The notes: generated by a model not told the origin, from the sequence alone. A stretch of DNA of 64,000 nucleotides from Candidatus Omnitrophota bacterium (GCA_018812925.1 JAHJCU010000005.1:62001-126000); one strand, 5' to 3'. Positions 8,564 through 18,339 are shown, counted from the stretch's first letter. Translations and numbers: made by a program.

Positions 8564-9430
8564 ATGTTCTCAAAAGCATTAATCGCTACAGATCTTTCAC
8601 CTGTTTCTTTTGTTGTAGTAAAGCATCTTGGCGGGCTGAAAGCGCTTGGAACAAAGGATTGCTTGCTTTTGCAGTGTCTAGGATTAGGGGAACTTCCCGG
8701 CATTGCTTTCGGTACGATAAGGGATTTATTAATATCTAATCTTGCGGAACAGAAAAGAATTCTTGAGAAACAGGGATTTAGAGTAAATACTGAGGTTGTT
8801 ATGGGTAGCCCTCAGGTGGAAATTAACAAACTTGCTCACGAAAAAAAATATCCTTTGGTGGTAGTGGGCTCTCACGGTAATACACTTGCCTCAGAAATTC
8901 TTCTTGGCGGAGTGTCAAGCGCTGTGATTCATCACGCAATTAAACCGACCCTTTTGATTCGCATTAATATTGATAATAAGAAGAACTTTCATTTGGGTAA
9001 ATCCGATTTCCTGAATCATGTGCTTTTCCCGACGGATTTCTCGAAGAACGCAGACAATGCTTTTGCGTATTTGCAAAAAATGGTTGAAAGCGAAGCAAAA
9101 CGCGTAACGCTTTTACATGTTCAAAATAAAACCCGCATCACTCCTCATCTTGTCCATAGATTAGCGGAGTTTAATAAAATTGATATGGAGCGTCTTGAAA
9201 AAATGAAAGAAAAATTGACGAGTAAAAGCAAAGCATCCGTAAATATTCAAGTGGACAGCGGCTATCCGATGACGGAAATAATCCGACAATCAAAGAAAAA
9301 CAAAGCGTCTCTTATACTCATGGGCAGCCAAGGGCACGGATTTGTTAGTGAAATATTCTTGGGTAGTGTAAGTCATAACGTAGCCAGAAATTCAAAGGTG
9401 CCGGTTTTACTTATCCCGATGACCCGTTAA
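8564..9430 (+). CDS. Tandem universal stress protein (two Usp domains)
   Basis: Two UspA domains of about 140 residues each are joined in a 288-aa protein. Both keep the ATP-binding pattern G-x2-G-x9-G-S/G-S: G-S-H-G-N-T...L-G-G-V-S-S in the first and G-S-Q-G-H-G...L-G-S-V-S-H in the second. ATG 8564 is chosen because AAAGGAGGG (8548-8556) precedes it; an in-frame GTG at 8534 lies upstream of that site. The protein is cytoplasmic and probably an ATP-binding stress factor; its place inside the arsenic cluster suggests co-induction, which is inference. Confidence 0.9.
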   Translation: MFSKALIATDLSPVSFVVVKHLGGLKALGTKDCLLLQCLGLGELPGIAFGTIRDLLISNLAEQKRILEKQGFRVNTEVVMGSPQVEINKLAHEKKYPLVVVGSHGNTLASEILLGGVSSAVIHHAIKPTLLIRINIDNKKNFHLGKSDFLNHVLFPTDFSKNADNAFAYLQKMVESEAKRVTLLHVQNKTRITPHLVHRLAEFNKIDMERLEKMKEKLTSKSKASVNIQVDSGYPMTEIIRQSKKNKASLILMGSQGHGFVSEIFLGSVSHNVARNSKVPVLLIPMTR

Positions 9431-9449
9431 TCGAAACGCAGTTCCGATT

Positions 9450-9542
9450 ACCCCGTAGAGTATCGGAAAAATATCCCTGCCCGCTGAAACAGTTTGTTGG
9501 CAGGCGGGGAAGAAATTTTTCCAATGTCTTACGTTGCGGGGT
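9450..9542. repeat. Nested palindromic element between usp and arsE
   Basis: Stems nest inside one another: CCCCG (9451) with CGGGG (9537) outermost, GGAAAAAT (9465) with ATTTTTCC (9514), and the CCTGCCCGC ... GGCAGGCGGGG core (9476-9509). A short similar pair, AACGCAG ... CTTACGTTG, also occurs at 8447-8472 before the usp gene. No ORF of note. Confidence 0.65.
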
Positions 9543-9579
9543 TCATCAAAGGAACAAAATAAAAAAGAGGTTTCTCCCA

Positions 9580-9813
9580 ATGAAAATTGAAATTTTAGGG
9601 ACAGGATGTCCCAAGTGTAAAAAACTAACAGAACAAGTAGAAGAAGCAGTCAAGGAGCTTGGCATTTCTGCGGAAATTGTTAAAGTGACGGATATACAAG
9701 ACATTATAAATTATGGTGTTATGATGACGCCGGCTCTTGTTATTGACGGTGAGGTGAAGTCAGCTGGCAGCGTTCCGTCTCCTGAGGAAATAATAAAACT
9801 ATTAAAGGAGTGA
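9580..9813 (+). CDS. Small thioredoxin-fold redox protein (ArsE-like)
   Basis: The 77-aa thioredoxin-like protein has C10-P-K-C13, a cis-Pro in M-T-P-A-L-V-I-D-G and a final G-x-x-P-S-x-x-E-I motif, as in 'redox-active disulfide protein 2'/TM0996 proteins. In arsEFG clusters a protein of this type (ArsE) acts with ArsF in reduction linked to aromatic arsenical resistance. It is cytoplasmic, with no signal peptide. The next gene begins within or just after its stop codon, so they are translationally close. Confidence 0.8.
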   Translation: MKIEILGTGCPKCKKLTEQVEEAVKELGISAEIVKVTDIQDIINYGVMMTPALVIDGEVKSAGSVPSPEEIIKLLKE

Positions 9814-9815
9814 AT

Positions 9816-10250
9816 GTGAATAGATTATTTTTAACAGGATTATTTATTTTTGCTTTTGTTCTAAGTTTTTTAGATATGTCTTTTGCTGCAAATGAGGAGC
9901 AGGTTATTGCGTATTATTTCCATACAAATTTTCGCTGTGTTTCTTGTCACAAGATTGAGACGTATACAGAAGAATCAATAAAAAAATATTTCAGTAAACA
10001 AATAGAGTCTAATGAGCTTATTTATAAAGTGGTTAATGTCGAAGAAAAGGGAAATGAACATTTTATGCGGGATTATCAACTTTATACAAAATCAGTCGTT
10101 TTGTCTTTGGTGAAAGATGACAAAGAGATAAAATTTAAGAATTTAGATAAAGTGTGGAAACACCTGAATAATAAGGACGAGTTTTTTGAGTATATTAAAG
10201 AAGAAACACAAAAATTTCTTAACGAGATGAATTCAGAAGAAAAACAATGA
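9816..10250 (+). CDS. ArsF-like exported thioredoxin-fold protein
   Basis: GTG 9816 is preferred because AAAGGAG (9804-9810) ends 5 bp upstream; GTG 9810 is an in-frame alternative overlapping the previous stop. A cleavable signal (about residues 1-24, ending S-F-A-A) is followed by a domain with C41-V-S-C44 after Y-Y-F-H-T-N-F-R. This matches proteins named ArsF in arsEFG clusters (two conserved cysteines, about 140 aa). A role as periplasmic redox partner is inferred from family and context. Its 3' end overlaps arsG by 4 bp. Confidence 0.75.
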   Translation: MNRLFLTGLFIFAFVLSFLDMSFAANEEQVIAYYFHTNFRCVSCHKIETYTEESIKKYFSKQIESNELIYKVVNVEEKGNEHFMRDYQLYTKSVVLSLVKDDKEIKFKNLDKVWKHLNNKDEFFEYIKEETQKFLNEMNSEEKQ

Positions 10251-10936
10251 TTGCATTGCTTTCAGCATTATGGTTAGGCATTCTTACCTCAATAAGTCCT
10301 TGCCCTTTGGCGACAAATATTGCGGCTGTTTCGTTTCTTTCCAAAAAAATTAATCATCCACGCACGGTTTTGTGGTCCGGATTGGCATATACGTTGGGAA
10401 GGATGACGGCATATGCTGTACTTGGTGTAATTATTATTTCTTCTTTAGCCGGAGTTCCGGTTGTTGCTAATTTTTTGCAAAAGTATATGAATAAAATTTT
10501 AGGTCCTGTTCTTATTATTGTTGGGCTTTTCCTTTTAGATGTCCTGAAATTAGATTTTTTAAACTTTTCAATATCAAGTGAAAAACATAATAAGCTGGCA
10601 GAAATGGGTATCTTCGGTTCATTTACCCTGGGTGCTGTTTTTGCGCTTTCTTTCTGTCCTATATCAGCAGCGCTGTTTTTCGGAAGTTTAATTCCTCTGG
10701 CATTGAATAATAATTTTGGCATAACATTTCCTTTTGTATACGGTATTGGGACAGGATTACCTGTTGTTATTTTTGCAATAGGTATAACTTTTGGTGTTCA
10801 TTCAATAGCGCACTGGTTTAAGCAGGTAACTAAACTTGAAAATTATATGCGAAAAGTTACCGGAGTTATATTTATCCTAGTGGGAATTTATTTCCTTTGG
10901 TCTCATATTATAGTTAATTTTATGTTAAGAGGGTGA
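10247..10936 (+). CDS. ArsG-like / DsbD-CcdA family membrane protein
   Basis: The 229-aa protein has six membrane helices and the DsbD/CcdA pattern of one Cys in helix 1 (S-P-C19-P-L-A) and one in helix 4 (S-F-C137-P-I-S). In arsEFG operons such a protein, ArsG, is described as the efflux or transport partner for aromatic arsenicals. By homology to CcdA it could instead pass electrons to ArsF across the inner membrane. ATG overlaps the arsF stop (ATGA), which implies coupled translation. Confidence 0.78.
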   Translation: MIALLSALWLGILTSISPCPLATNIAAVSFLSKKINHPRTVLWSGLAYTLGRMTAYAVLGVIIISSLAGVPVVANFLQKYMNKILGPVLIIVGLFLLDVLKLDFLNFSISSEKHNKLAEMGIFGSFTLGAVFALSFCPISAALFFGSLIPLALNNNFGITFPFVYGIGTGLPVVIFAIGITFGVHSIAHWFKQVTKLENYMRKVTGVIFILVGIYFLWSHIIVNFMLRG

Positions 10937-10942
10937 CCAAAA

Positions 10943-12025
10943 ATGGAACGAGTTATTTATGAAAAAAAACTGAATATTTTCGAGAGATATCTTACTCTAT
11001 GGGTATTTATCTGTATCGGGATAGGTATATTTCTTGGTAAATTTGCGCCCGGAATTGCCAGGACATTAGAAGGCATTGCAATAGCCAATGTTTCTATTCC
11101 CATTGCGATATGTCTTTTTTTCATGATGTATCCAATTATGGTGAAAATAGATTTTGCGGAAGTAATCAAGGCAGGGAAAACGCCGAAACCGGTTTTGCTG
11201 ACTCTTTTTATTAACTGGATGATTAAACCTTTTACGATGTATTTTATAGCGACGTTTTTCTTGGGTTATTTATTTAAAAATATCCTGCCGGGAGTGGAAA
11301 TACTTAAAGATGGAAATACCGTTGAGCTATATCGTTCGTATATATCTGGTGCGATACTTTTAGGCATTGCCCCATGCACGGCTATGGTTTTGATGTGGAG
11401 TTACTTGGCAAAAGGCAATAGCGGGCTTACTTTGGTTATGGTTGCCGTTAATTCTTTAATGATGCTTTTTCTTTACGCCCCGTTGGGAGGATTTCTCCTT
11501 AGGATAAATCAAATGCCTATTCCTTGGATGACGATTGTTTTATCTGTGATATTTTATGTCGCTATACCGCTTGCTGCAGGTTATTTTTCCCGAAAATGGA
11601 TTATTAAATATAAAGGGAAAGAATGGTTTGAGAGAAAGTTTTTGCGGTTCTTAACTCCTGTTTCTATTGGAGCTTTGTTAGTAACGCTGGTTCTTTTGTT
11701 CTCTTTTAAGGGTGACGTTATTGTCGCTCAACCGCAAGTTATATTTTTGATTGCGATTCCGTTGTTTATCCAAACTTGTCTTATTTTTGCGCTGGGATAT
11801 ATATTGGCTAGGGTTTTAAAATTGAAATATAAAGACGCTGCTCCGGCTGCAATGATCGGGGCGAGCAATCATTTCGAAGTAGCGATTGCAACGGCTACAA
11901 TGCTTTTCGGTCTTTCTTCGGGCGCGGCATTGGCGACAGTAGTTGGTGTTTTAATCGAAGTCCCGGTAATGCTTATGCTTGTCTCAATATGCAAAAACAC
12001 CCGCCATTTCTTTTCTAATAAATAG
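10943..12025 (+). CDS. acr3: ACR3 family arsenite efflux transporter
   Basis: The 360-aa protein of about ten helices belongs to the ACR3/BART group. It has the essential Cys in G-I-A-P-C145-T-A-M-V-L-M-W and the family motif [13 protein letters not shown] near the end with the conserved Glu. ACR3 extrudes As(OH)3/arsenite using the proton gradient. It lies 6 bp after arsG. No arsenate reductase (arsC) is present in the window, so the cluster handles As(III) and organic arsenicals only unless arsC lies elsewhere. Confidence 0.93.
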   Translation: MERVIYEKKLNIFERYLTLWVFICIGIGIFLGKFAPGIARTLEGIAIANVSIPIAICLFFMMYPIMVKIDFAEVIKAGKTPKPVLLTLFINWMIKPFTMYFIATFFLGYLFKNILPGVEILKDGNTVELYRSYISGAILLGIAPCTAMVLMWSYLAKGNSGLTLVMVAVNSLMMLFLYAPLGGFLLRINQMPIPWMTIVLSVIFYVAIPLAAGYFSRKWIIKYKGKEWFERKFLRFLTPVSIGALLVTLVLLFSFKGDVIVAQPQVIFLIAIPLFIQTCLIFALGYILARVLKLKYKDAAPAAMIGASNHFEVAIATATMLFGLSSGAALATVVGVLIEVPVMLMLVSICKNTRHFFSNK

Positions 12026-12071
12026 TATAATATATCGGTTTTCATCCTAACATCTTTAAAATTTCAAAAAT

Positions 12072-13067
12072 ATGATTGTAGTAACCGGCGGGGCAGGATT
12101 TATCGGTAGCGCTATTGTATGGGCGCTTAATTTGAGAGGATACAATGAAATCCTGATTGTTGACTTACTTGATAAGAGTAAAAAATGGGAAAATCTTGCT
12201 TGCTTAAAATTTTCCGATTCTATTGACAAGGATGAATTTATTGAAAAATTATATCAAGGAAAATTCTGTGACAAGATAGATGCAGTCATCCATATGGGCG
12301 CTGAAAGTTCTACGACTGTATATGAAACTGATTATCTTATGAAGAACAACTATGAATATACAAAAAAATTGGCGATGTGGTGCATTAAAAATGACAAGAG
12401 ATTTGTGTATGCTTCATCTGCCGCCACATACGGAAATGGTGACGAAGGGTTTTGCGATGAACATTTGCAACTTGAAAAATTAAGGCCTCTAAATCCTTAT
12501 GCCGATTCAAAACATCTTTTTGATTTATGGGCATATAGGCAGGGTTTGTTGGAAAAAATAGCAGGATTAAAATTCTTCAATTGTTTTGGTCCCAACGAAT
12601 ATCATAAAGAAAGTATGAAAAGCATGGTGCTTCAGGCTTTTGAGCAGATTAAAAAAAACGGAAAAGTTAAACTTTTTAAATCGTTTAATACACAATACAA
12701 AGACGGAGAACAATTGCGCGATTTTATATATGTTAAAGATGCGGCGGATATGACGTTATTTATATTTGAAAATAAAAAAGTAAATGGTATTTTTAATATC
12801 GGCACGGGAAAAGCACAAAGCTTCAACGAACTTGTGAATTCAGTCTTTGGAGCCATGGGAAAAGACAGCAACATAGCATACATAGACATGCTGGAGTCAA
12901 TAAAAGATAAATACCAATATTTTACCCAAGCCGATATGGGGAAATTAAAGGATGCAGGATATATAAAGAAAACTCATACACTTAAAGAAGCAGTCTATGA
13001 TTATGTTAAGAATTATCTGTTAAAAGATAATTCTTATCTTAAAATAAACAACATTTCTTTTAGTTGA
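12072..13067 (+). CDS. hldD: ADP-L-glycero-D-manno-heptose 6-epimerase
   Basis: This short-chain epimerase of 331 aa has the NAD-binding G6-G-A-G-F-I-G, the S115-S-A-A-T-Y strand and the catalytic Y143-x-x-x-K147. Sequence blocks such as N-C-F-G-P-N-E-Y-H-K and R-D-F-I-Y-V-K-D are typical of HldD. It makes the L,D-heptose precursor for LPS inner core, implying a true outer membrane. A perfect 11-bp inverted repeat (AAGAATTATCT ... AGATAATTCTT, about 13009-13036) lies in the last codons without a T-run. The gene does not look part of the arsenic operon functionally. Confidence 0.93.
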   Translation: MIVVTGGAGFIGSAIVWALNLRGYNEILIVDLLDKSKKWENLACLKFSDSIDKDEFIEKLYQGKFCDKIDAVIHMGAESSTTVYETDYLMKNNYEYTKKLAMWCIKNDKRFVYASSAATYGNGDEGFCDEHLQLEKLRPLNPYADSKHLFDLWAYRQGLLEKIAGLKFFNCFGPNEYHKESMKSMVLQAFEQIKKNGKVKLFKSFNTQYKDGEQLRDFIYVKDAADMTLFIFENKKVNGIFNIGTGKAQSFNELVNSVFGAMGKDSNIAYIDMLESIKDKYQYFTQADMGKLKDAGYIKKTHTLKEAVYDYVKNYLLKDNSYLKINNISFS

Positions 13068-13076
13068 AACTAAGCC

Positions 13077-14678
13077 ATGAAACAGATGAAGTGGATTAAT
13101 AGTTTAGGAATATTTTTAGCAATTTTTTTTCTTACAGGATGCGGCGCCGCGCGCATAAGAACTTCCGCTGACCGTGAAGTTTATAAAATATTAGAAAAGA
13201 AAACAAAAGAAGTTACCTCCGAAAAAATCCCATGGGATATCCGGTTCCAATCAATACAAGAAACACCTTCCGAAGATACTCCTTTAACGCTTAAAGATGT
13301 TTTGATTATAGCTACAAAAAATAACCGAGATTATCAATCGGCAAAAGAAGACGTTTATCTGCAAACATTAGCTTTAATTTCCCAAAGATATAATTATAGC
13401 TTGCGGTATGGAATAGACGGGACAGTAACATGGGAAAAAGATAGTTTAGGGACAGAAAATGTAAATGCAGATTTAAATTTGAATCTTGTAAAATGGTTGG
13501 CTCAAGGGGCTCAAATAACATTTAACATTGCCCAGGAGTATCTCAAGTATCTAATCGGGGATACTGACGGAATTTTTCAGACAGTTGTCGGTTTGGATAT
13601 TCTGCAACCATTATTTAGAGGTGCCGGCAGGAGTGTTGCTCAAGCAGGTTTAATTCAGGCAGAAAGAGACGTAATATATCAAATAAGGTCTTTTTTAAGA
13701 TATCAGCGAGGTTTTTCTGTAACTGTTGCAGATAAATATTTCACTCTACTGGAAGTAGAGAATAATCTTGAAAACTATTCTAAGAATTATATTTATTTAA
13801 AACAGACGAGAGGAAGGATAGAGATGCTTTCTGAAGCCGGTAGAGCTACTCCTATTGAGGTGGATCAGACAAGGCAGGATGAATATAGAGCGTATCAAAG
13901 TTGGCTTTCTGCTAATAATAATTATCAGAAGTTATTAGACGAATTTAAAATATTTTTAGGTCTTTCTCCTGAAATAAAAATTTCTCTTGAAGCTGAGGGG
14001 TTGGAAACATTTTTAGAAGAGGGTATATCCGAAATTAAAGTTGAGCCGCAAGAATCTGTAAAATTAGCTCTTGAGAAAAGGCTTGATTTAATGACAGCAT
14101 ATGACCAATTGGAAGACAGCAAAAGAGATGTGCACGTTGCCTTAAATGCATTAAGAACAAGACTTGACTTAAATCTTGGCGTTGAAAGTAGAACTCCTAC
14201 AGGAGATAAACCCAGTTGGGAATTTGAGGAGCCAACTTATACCGCAGGATTTAATTTGGAACTTCCATTAAACAAAGTTCCTGAAAGAAATGCTTATATA
14301 CAAGCTTTAATTAGTTTTGAAAGAGAAAAAAGGAGTGTTACTCAAACAAGAGATGAGCTCAAACTTGATATCTTAAATCTCTGTCGAGATTTAGAAGAGT
14401 TATATCAGACATATATTATTCAAGACAAAAGCCTTAAACTTGCAAGTAAAAGAGTTGAAGGAACTGATTTGTTGCTTCAAGCAGGAAGAGCAACTACACG
14501 AGATTTGTTGGAAGCTCAAGAATCGTATCTTAACGCAAAGAATTCCTTATCAACGGCAATTGTAAACTATTTAGTTTCTTATCTGGAATTTTTAAGAGAT
14601 ACTGAAACTTTAGAAATTGATGAGGGTGGAGTATGGAAAGGAGACCTCTATGAAAAAATCAGTGGGGAAAGAGACTAA
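13077..14678 (+). CDS. TolC family outer-membrane efflux lipoprotein
   Basis: A lipobox L-T-G-C (Cys 22) is followed by about 510 residues of long amphipathic helices arranged as two repeats of the OEP domain, with patterns such as A-G-R-A-T-P-I-E-V and A-G-R-A-T-T-R-D-L-L-E-A-Q at matching places. Such trimers form the outer-membrane channel of tripartite pumps. It is first of four overlapping or abutting genes (channel, adaptor, ATPase, permease). No clear ribosome-binding site at ATG 13077; a second ATG lies at 13086. Confidence 0.88.
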   Translation: MKQMKWINSLGIFLAIFFLTGCGAARIRTSADREVYKILEKKTKEVTSEKIPWDIRFQSIQETPSEDTPLTLKDVLIIATKNNRDYQSAKEDVYLQTLALISQRYNYSLRYGIDGTVTWEKDSLGTENVNADLNLNLVKWLAQGAQITFNIAQEYLKYLIGDTDGIFQTVVGLDILQPLFRGAGRSVAQAGLIQAERDVIYQIRSFLRYQRGFSVTVADKYFTLLEVENNLENYSKNYIYLKQTRGRIEMLSEAGRATPIEVDQTRQDEYRAYQSWLSANNNYQKLLDEFKIFLGLSPEIKISLEAEGLETFLEEGISEIKVEPQESVKLALEKRLDLMTAYDQLEDSKRDVHVALNALRTRLDLNLGVESRTPTGDKPSWEFEEPTYTAGFNLELPLNKVPERNAYIQALISFEREKRSVTQTRDELKLDILNLCRDLEELYQTYIIQDKSLKLASKRVEGTDLLLQAGRATTRDLLEAQESYLNAKNSLSTAIVNYLVSYLEFLRDTETLEIDEGGVWKGDLYEKISGERD

Positions 14679-16392
14679 ATCTCATATCCGTTCGTTTATT
14701 AAGACAGCGCTACAGGGTAAAAATAAATTCTTCTTGGCGGGCGGAATTGTTTTTATATTTCTCTTGCTATTTCTTAACGGTTTTATTCACGGGAAAAAAA
14801 GGATAGAAGGACTAATTAGCTATGAAGTAAAAAGACAAGGTCTAGTTATATCTGTTGTAGAAGGAGGAAATCTCAAGGCACTGCGTTCTCAGAAAATTAT
14901 TAATGAAGTCCCTGGTCAGCGGAATATTCTAGAGGTAATTGACGAAGGAATACTAATCACTGAAAAGGATGTTCAGGACAGCAAAATCCTTATGAAACTT
15001 GATTCCAAGGATTTAGATGACCGCGCAGAGGAGTTAAGGATAACTGTAGAGAACAGTTTGTCGTCTTATACGCAGGCACAGCAAAATCTTGAAATACAGA
15101 AAAAACAGAATGACAGCGATATTATACAGGCAGAATTGAACGTCAAGTTTGCGAAGATAGATTTAGAAAAATATTTAGGAGAGAAATTAGCTGGTGAGCT
15201 TATTATAAATGAGAGTGAGAATATAAACTTTTCAAAGTTGATAGCAAATCCGCAGTTGGAAGGAGAGGCTCTTAATAAGAAAAGGGAACTTGAGAATAGT
15301 ATAGACCTTTCAAAAGAAGAAGTCGCTCGGGCGAAAGACAGAGTCCAGTGGAGCGAAAAATTATCCGAAAAAGAATATATAACAAAAAGTGAATTGGATG
15401 CAGACAGATTTTCTTTGCAACAACAAGAGGCCTCTTCAGAGAATTCTAAGTTAGGATATCAACTTTTCCTGGATTACGACTTTCCCAAACAAGTGGCGTT
15501 ACTTCTTTCTAATTATCAGGAATCTCTAAGAGAACTTGATAAAACAAAAGCCAAATGTGGATCTGAAATTATTAAAGCAGAATCATATGTTAGAAGTAGC
15601 GAAGCAGCTTATTTAGGAATTAAGAATAATCTTAGTGAAGCGGAACAAAATATTGTCAAATGCACAATCAGGGCAACACAACCAGGGCTCGTTGTCTATG
15701 CAACAAGCAGTAACCCTTGGCGTTCACAGAATCCAATTCAACCAGGTACTACCGTGTACGACAGGCAAGATTTATTGAATCTTCCAGATTTCAGCAGTAT
15801 GGGAGTTGAAGTAAAGATTCATGAATCTTCAATAGAAAAAATAAAGGTTGGGCAAAAAGTCCTTATAAAAGTAGATGCTTGTAGTGGGAACCAATTTACT
15901 GGAGAAGTGAAAAAAGTTGCACCTTTGCCAGACGCTACTTTCAAATGGATGAACCCTGATTTGAATGTTTATCTCGTTGAAATTTCGCTTGATAAAAATG
16001 GGCAGAATTTTGATTGCCTAAAACCGGGGCTGTCTGCAGAAGTAGAAATCATGATTGAGAAATTAGAAAATGTTTTGGTGGTTCCTTTAGCAGTCATATC
16101 ACAAAGAGAAGGAAAATCCACCTGTGCTGTTCTTAGAGGAAGTAGGATTGACATTAGAAAAATCGAACTTGGTAGTAGTAGTGAAGATATGGTAGAAGTA
16201 AAAAGTGGATTAAAAGAAAGGGAAATCGTAGTAATATTGTCCGGTGAAATGGGAGAACAAGTTAAAAAAACGCCCATGGCTGAAACAGGAAAATTTAAGA
16301 GCGAAGAGACAGAGAATATGCCGACAGAACAACCCCCAACGACGAATACAACAAGACCTGAAAATAGCGGAACAGGTAGACCTAATCGATAA
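14650..16392 (+). CDS. HlyD/MacA family periplasmic adaptor
   Basis: ATG 14650 is chosen because AAAGGAG (14637-14643) precedes it; it overlaps the channel gene by 29 bp. One membrane helix (about 28-46) is followed by a barrel-sandwich half, long coiled-coil arms (about 130-330), then the second half with P-G-L-V-V-Y and beta-barrel segments (V-E-V-K-I-H-E-S, D-A-C-S-G-N-x-F-T-G-E-V). The tail is low-complexity, rich in T, N, P and E. It should link the inner-membrane MacB-like permease to the TolC-like channel. At 580 aa it is longer than most MacA proteins because of the coiled coil. Confidence 0.87.
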   Translation: MKKSVGKETKSHIRSFIKTALQGKNKFFLAGGIVFIFLLLFLNGFIHGKKRIEGLISYEVKRQGLVISVVEGGNLKALRSQKIINEVPGQRNILEVIDEGILITEKDVQDSKILMKLDSKDLDDRAEELRITVENSLSSYTQAQQNLEIQKKQNDSDIIQAELNVKFAKIDLEKYLGEKLAGELIINESENINFSKLIANPQLEGEALNKKRELENSIDLSKEEVARAKDRVQWSEKLSEKEYITKSELDADRFSLQQQEASSENSKLGYQLFLDYDFPKQVALLLSNYQESLRELDKTKAKCGSEIIKAESYVRSSEAAYLGIKNNLSEAEQNIVKCTIRATQPGLVVYATSSNPWRSQNPIQPGTTVYDRQDLLNLPDFSSMGVEVKIHESSIEKIKVGQKVLIKVDACSGNQFTGEVKKVAPLPDATFKWMNPDLNVYLVEISLDKNGQNFDCLKPGLSAEVEIMIEKLENVLVVPLAVISQREGKSTCAVLRGSRIDIRKIELGSSSEDMVEVKSGLKEREIVVILSGEMGEQVKKTPMAETGKFKSEETENMPTEQPPTTNTTRPENSGTGRPNR

Positions 16393-16397
16393 AGACA

Positions 16398-17078
16398 ATG
16401 AAGAAGGAAATAATAAACCTTGTCGATATTTGGAAAGTTTACAGACTTGGACCAGTAGATGTTCCCGTGCTTAAAGGAATTAACCTCTCCATAGAAACAG
16501 GCGAACATTTATCAATTATGGGTCCCTCCGGAAGCGGCAAGACAACTATTTTGAATATTCTCGGATGTCTTGATAAACCCACAGAAGGACAATATCTTAT
16601 GGAAGAAAGAAAGATTTCCACTTTATCAGATGATGAACTCTCTGAAATTCGCAGTCGGAAAGTTGGTTTCGTTTTCCAGACATTCAACCTCATTCCTCAA
16701 TTAACCGTATTAGAAAATATAGGCATTCCACTTTTTTATCAGGGAGTTGATGAAATTACCATTAAAGAGAAAGCTTTTAAATTAGCAGATATTGTAGGTT
16801 TGGGAGAGCGTATTAAACATAGGCCTTCGGAACTTTCAGGAGGTGAGCGCCAAAGAGTTGCGATTGCCAGAGCTTTAATAAACCAACCCATTTTGATTTT
16901 AGCCGATGAACCGACGGGTAATCTCGACAGTGAAACCGGTAAGGAAATCATGGACCTGCTTATTCAGTTAAATAAAGAAGGCAAAACGCTCGTCGTAATA
17001 ACTCACGACCCGAAAATAGCAGGTTACTCTCAAAAAGTAGTGCGGCTATTTGATGGGGAAATCGTAGATGAAAATTAA
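16398..17078 (+). CDS. MacB/LolD-type ABC transporter ATPase
   Basis: The 226-aa ATPase has Walker A G-P-S-G-S-G-K-T-T (42-50), Q-loop F-V-F-Q-T-F-N-L-I-P, signature L-S-G-G-E-R-Q-R-V-A, Walker B I-L-I-L-A-D-E-P-T-G and the switch His in V-V-I-T-H-D. These features place it in the FtsE/LolD/MacB group, which powers mechanotransmission rather than uptake. It starts 5 bp after the adaptor gene and overlaps the permease by 11 bp. Confidence 0.95.
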   Translation: MKKEIINLVDIWKVYRLGPVDVPVLKGINLSIETGEHLSIMGPSGSGKTTILNILGCLDKPTEGQYLMEERKISTLSDDELSEIRSRKVGFVFQTFNLIPQLTVLENIGIPLFYQGVDEITIKEKAFKLADIVGLGERIKHRPSELSGGERQRVAIARALINQPILILADEPTGNLDSETGKEIMDLLIQLNKEGKTLVVITHDPKIAGYSQKVVRLFDGEIVDEN

Positions 17079-18339
17079 TATTCTTCATATTATAAGAATA
17101 GTAAAATTTGGGGGGAAGAATCTGTGGCTTCACAAACTTCGTTCTCTCCTTACTATGCTGGGAATTGTTTTTGGAGTTGCTTCTGTGATAGCAATGCTTG
17201 CAATTGGAGAAGGCGCAAGTTTTGAAGCAAGGGAAAAAATTAAAGAACTTGGAAGCAATAATATAATTATCCGAAGCGTAAAACCACCAAGCGAAGCTGC
17301 AACTCAAATGACTTCTTGGCTTGATGTTTACGGTCTTGCTCCTTCAGATTTCAGAAAGATTTCGTCAATTCCTTCTATTGAAAATATTGTCCCTACATGG
17401 GAAATTAAAGAAGAAATTTGGCGTCTCGCCAAGAATACTCCGGGAAGAGTTGTGGGTACAACTCCCGATTATGCGGAAACCACCAATATGAAAGTTGAAA
17501 ATGGTGGAAGATTCATTAATGAAGTCGATATGGATACGAGTAAATCGGTAGTTGTAATAGGTTATTCAATAAAGAATATCCTTTTCCTTGGAGTAAATCC
17601 TATTGGTGAGAAAATAAAAATAAAGAGTAATTATTTCACCGTTATCGGTGTGGTGAAGGCGAAAGTATTTTCAAAAGGGACAGGAAGTTTCGAAGCCGAA
17701 GATATTAACTTTGATGTTTATCTTCCCTTGAGTACAGCAAGAGCTTATTTTGGAGAATTCGACGTTAAAATGCGGACCAGACAGATGAGCTGGGTAAAGT
17801 TTCATCGCTTCATAGCGAAAGTTAAGGATACTAATAAAATCATGTCAACTTCAGCATTGATAAACCAGATTTTAGAATCAACTCACAAAAATCCGGATTA
17901 CGAAATCCTTGTCCCCTTAGAATTATTAAGACAGGCGGAACACACAAAAAGAATTTTTAGTATTGTTCTTGGTTCTATAGCAGCGATTTCATTACTTGTT
18001 GGCGGGATTGGAATTATGAATATTATGCTGGCAACGGTTACAGAACGAACCAGGGAAATTGGCATAAGAAGGGCGCTTGGAGCCAAAAGAAGAGATATTA
18101 TCTATCAATTTGTTACAGAAGCCGTAATCCTTTCGGCTACGGGAGGATTTATTGGTGTGGTTATCGGTGTTGTAATTCCAGCAATAGTTTCCAAATTCGC
18201 AGACATGGTAACAATAATTACTCTATGGTCGGTATTGTTAGCTTTCCTTATTTCGGTTGCGGTAGGACTTACTTTTGGTATATATCCCGCTAGAAAAGCT
18301 GCGCTCTTAGATCCAATTGAAGCGTTGAGATATGAATAG
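17068..18339 (+). CDS. MacB-like ABC transporter permease (FtsX domain)
   Basis: The 423-aa protein has an N-terminal helix (about 25-47, R-S-L-L-T-M-L-G-I-V-F-G-V), a large periplasmic MacB_PCD domain, then three helices of the FtsX domain with the typical V-T-E-R-T-R-E-I-G-I-R-R-A-L-G-A coupling motif and G-I-Y-P-A-R-K-A-A-x-L-D-P-I-E-A-L-R at the end. With the ATPase, adaptor and channel it forms a MacAB-TolC-like exporter of peptides, macrolides or lipids; the substrate is unknown. Confidence 0.94.
   Translation: MKINILHIIRIVKFGGKNLWLHKLRSLLTMLGIVFGVASVIAMLAIGEGASFEAREKIKELGSNNIIIRSVKPPSEAATQMTSWLDVYGLAPSDFRKISSIPSIENIVPTWEIKEEIWRLAKNTPGRVVGTTPDYAETTNMKVENGGRFINEVDMDTSKSVVVIGYSIKNILFLGVNPIGEKIKIKSNYFTVIGVVKAKVFSKGTGSFEAEDINFDVYLPLSTARAYFGEFDVKMRTRQMSWVKFHRFIAKVKDTNKIMSTSALINQILESTHKNPDYEILVPLELLRQAEHTKRIFSIVLGSIAAISLLVGGIGIMNIMLATVTERTREIGIRRALGAKRRDIIYQFVTEAVILSATGGFIGVVIGVVIPAIVSKFADMVTIITLWSVLLAFLISVAVGLTFGIYPARKAALLDPIEALRYE

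Noticed and set aside
15969-16508. 179-aa minus-strand ORF within the adaptor/ATPase genes
   Set aside because: Antisense shadow of two well-supported genes, with no family signature or initiation site.
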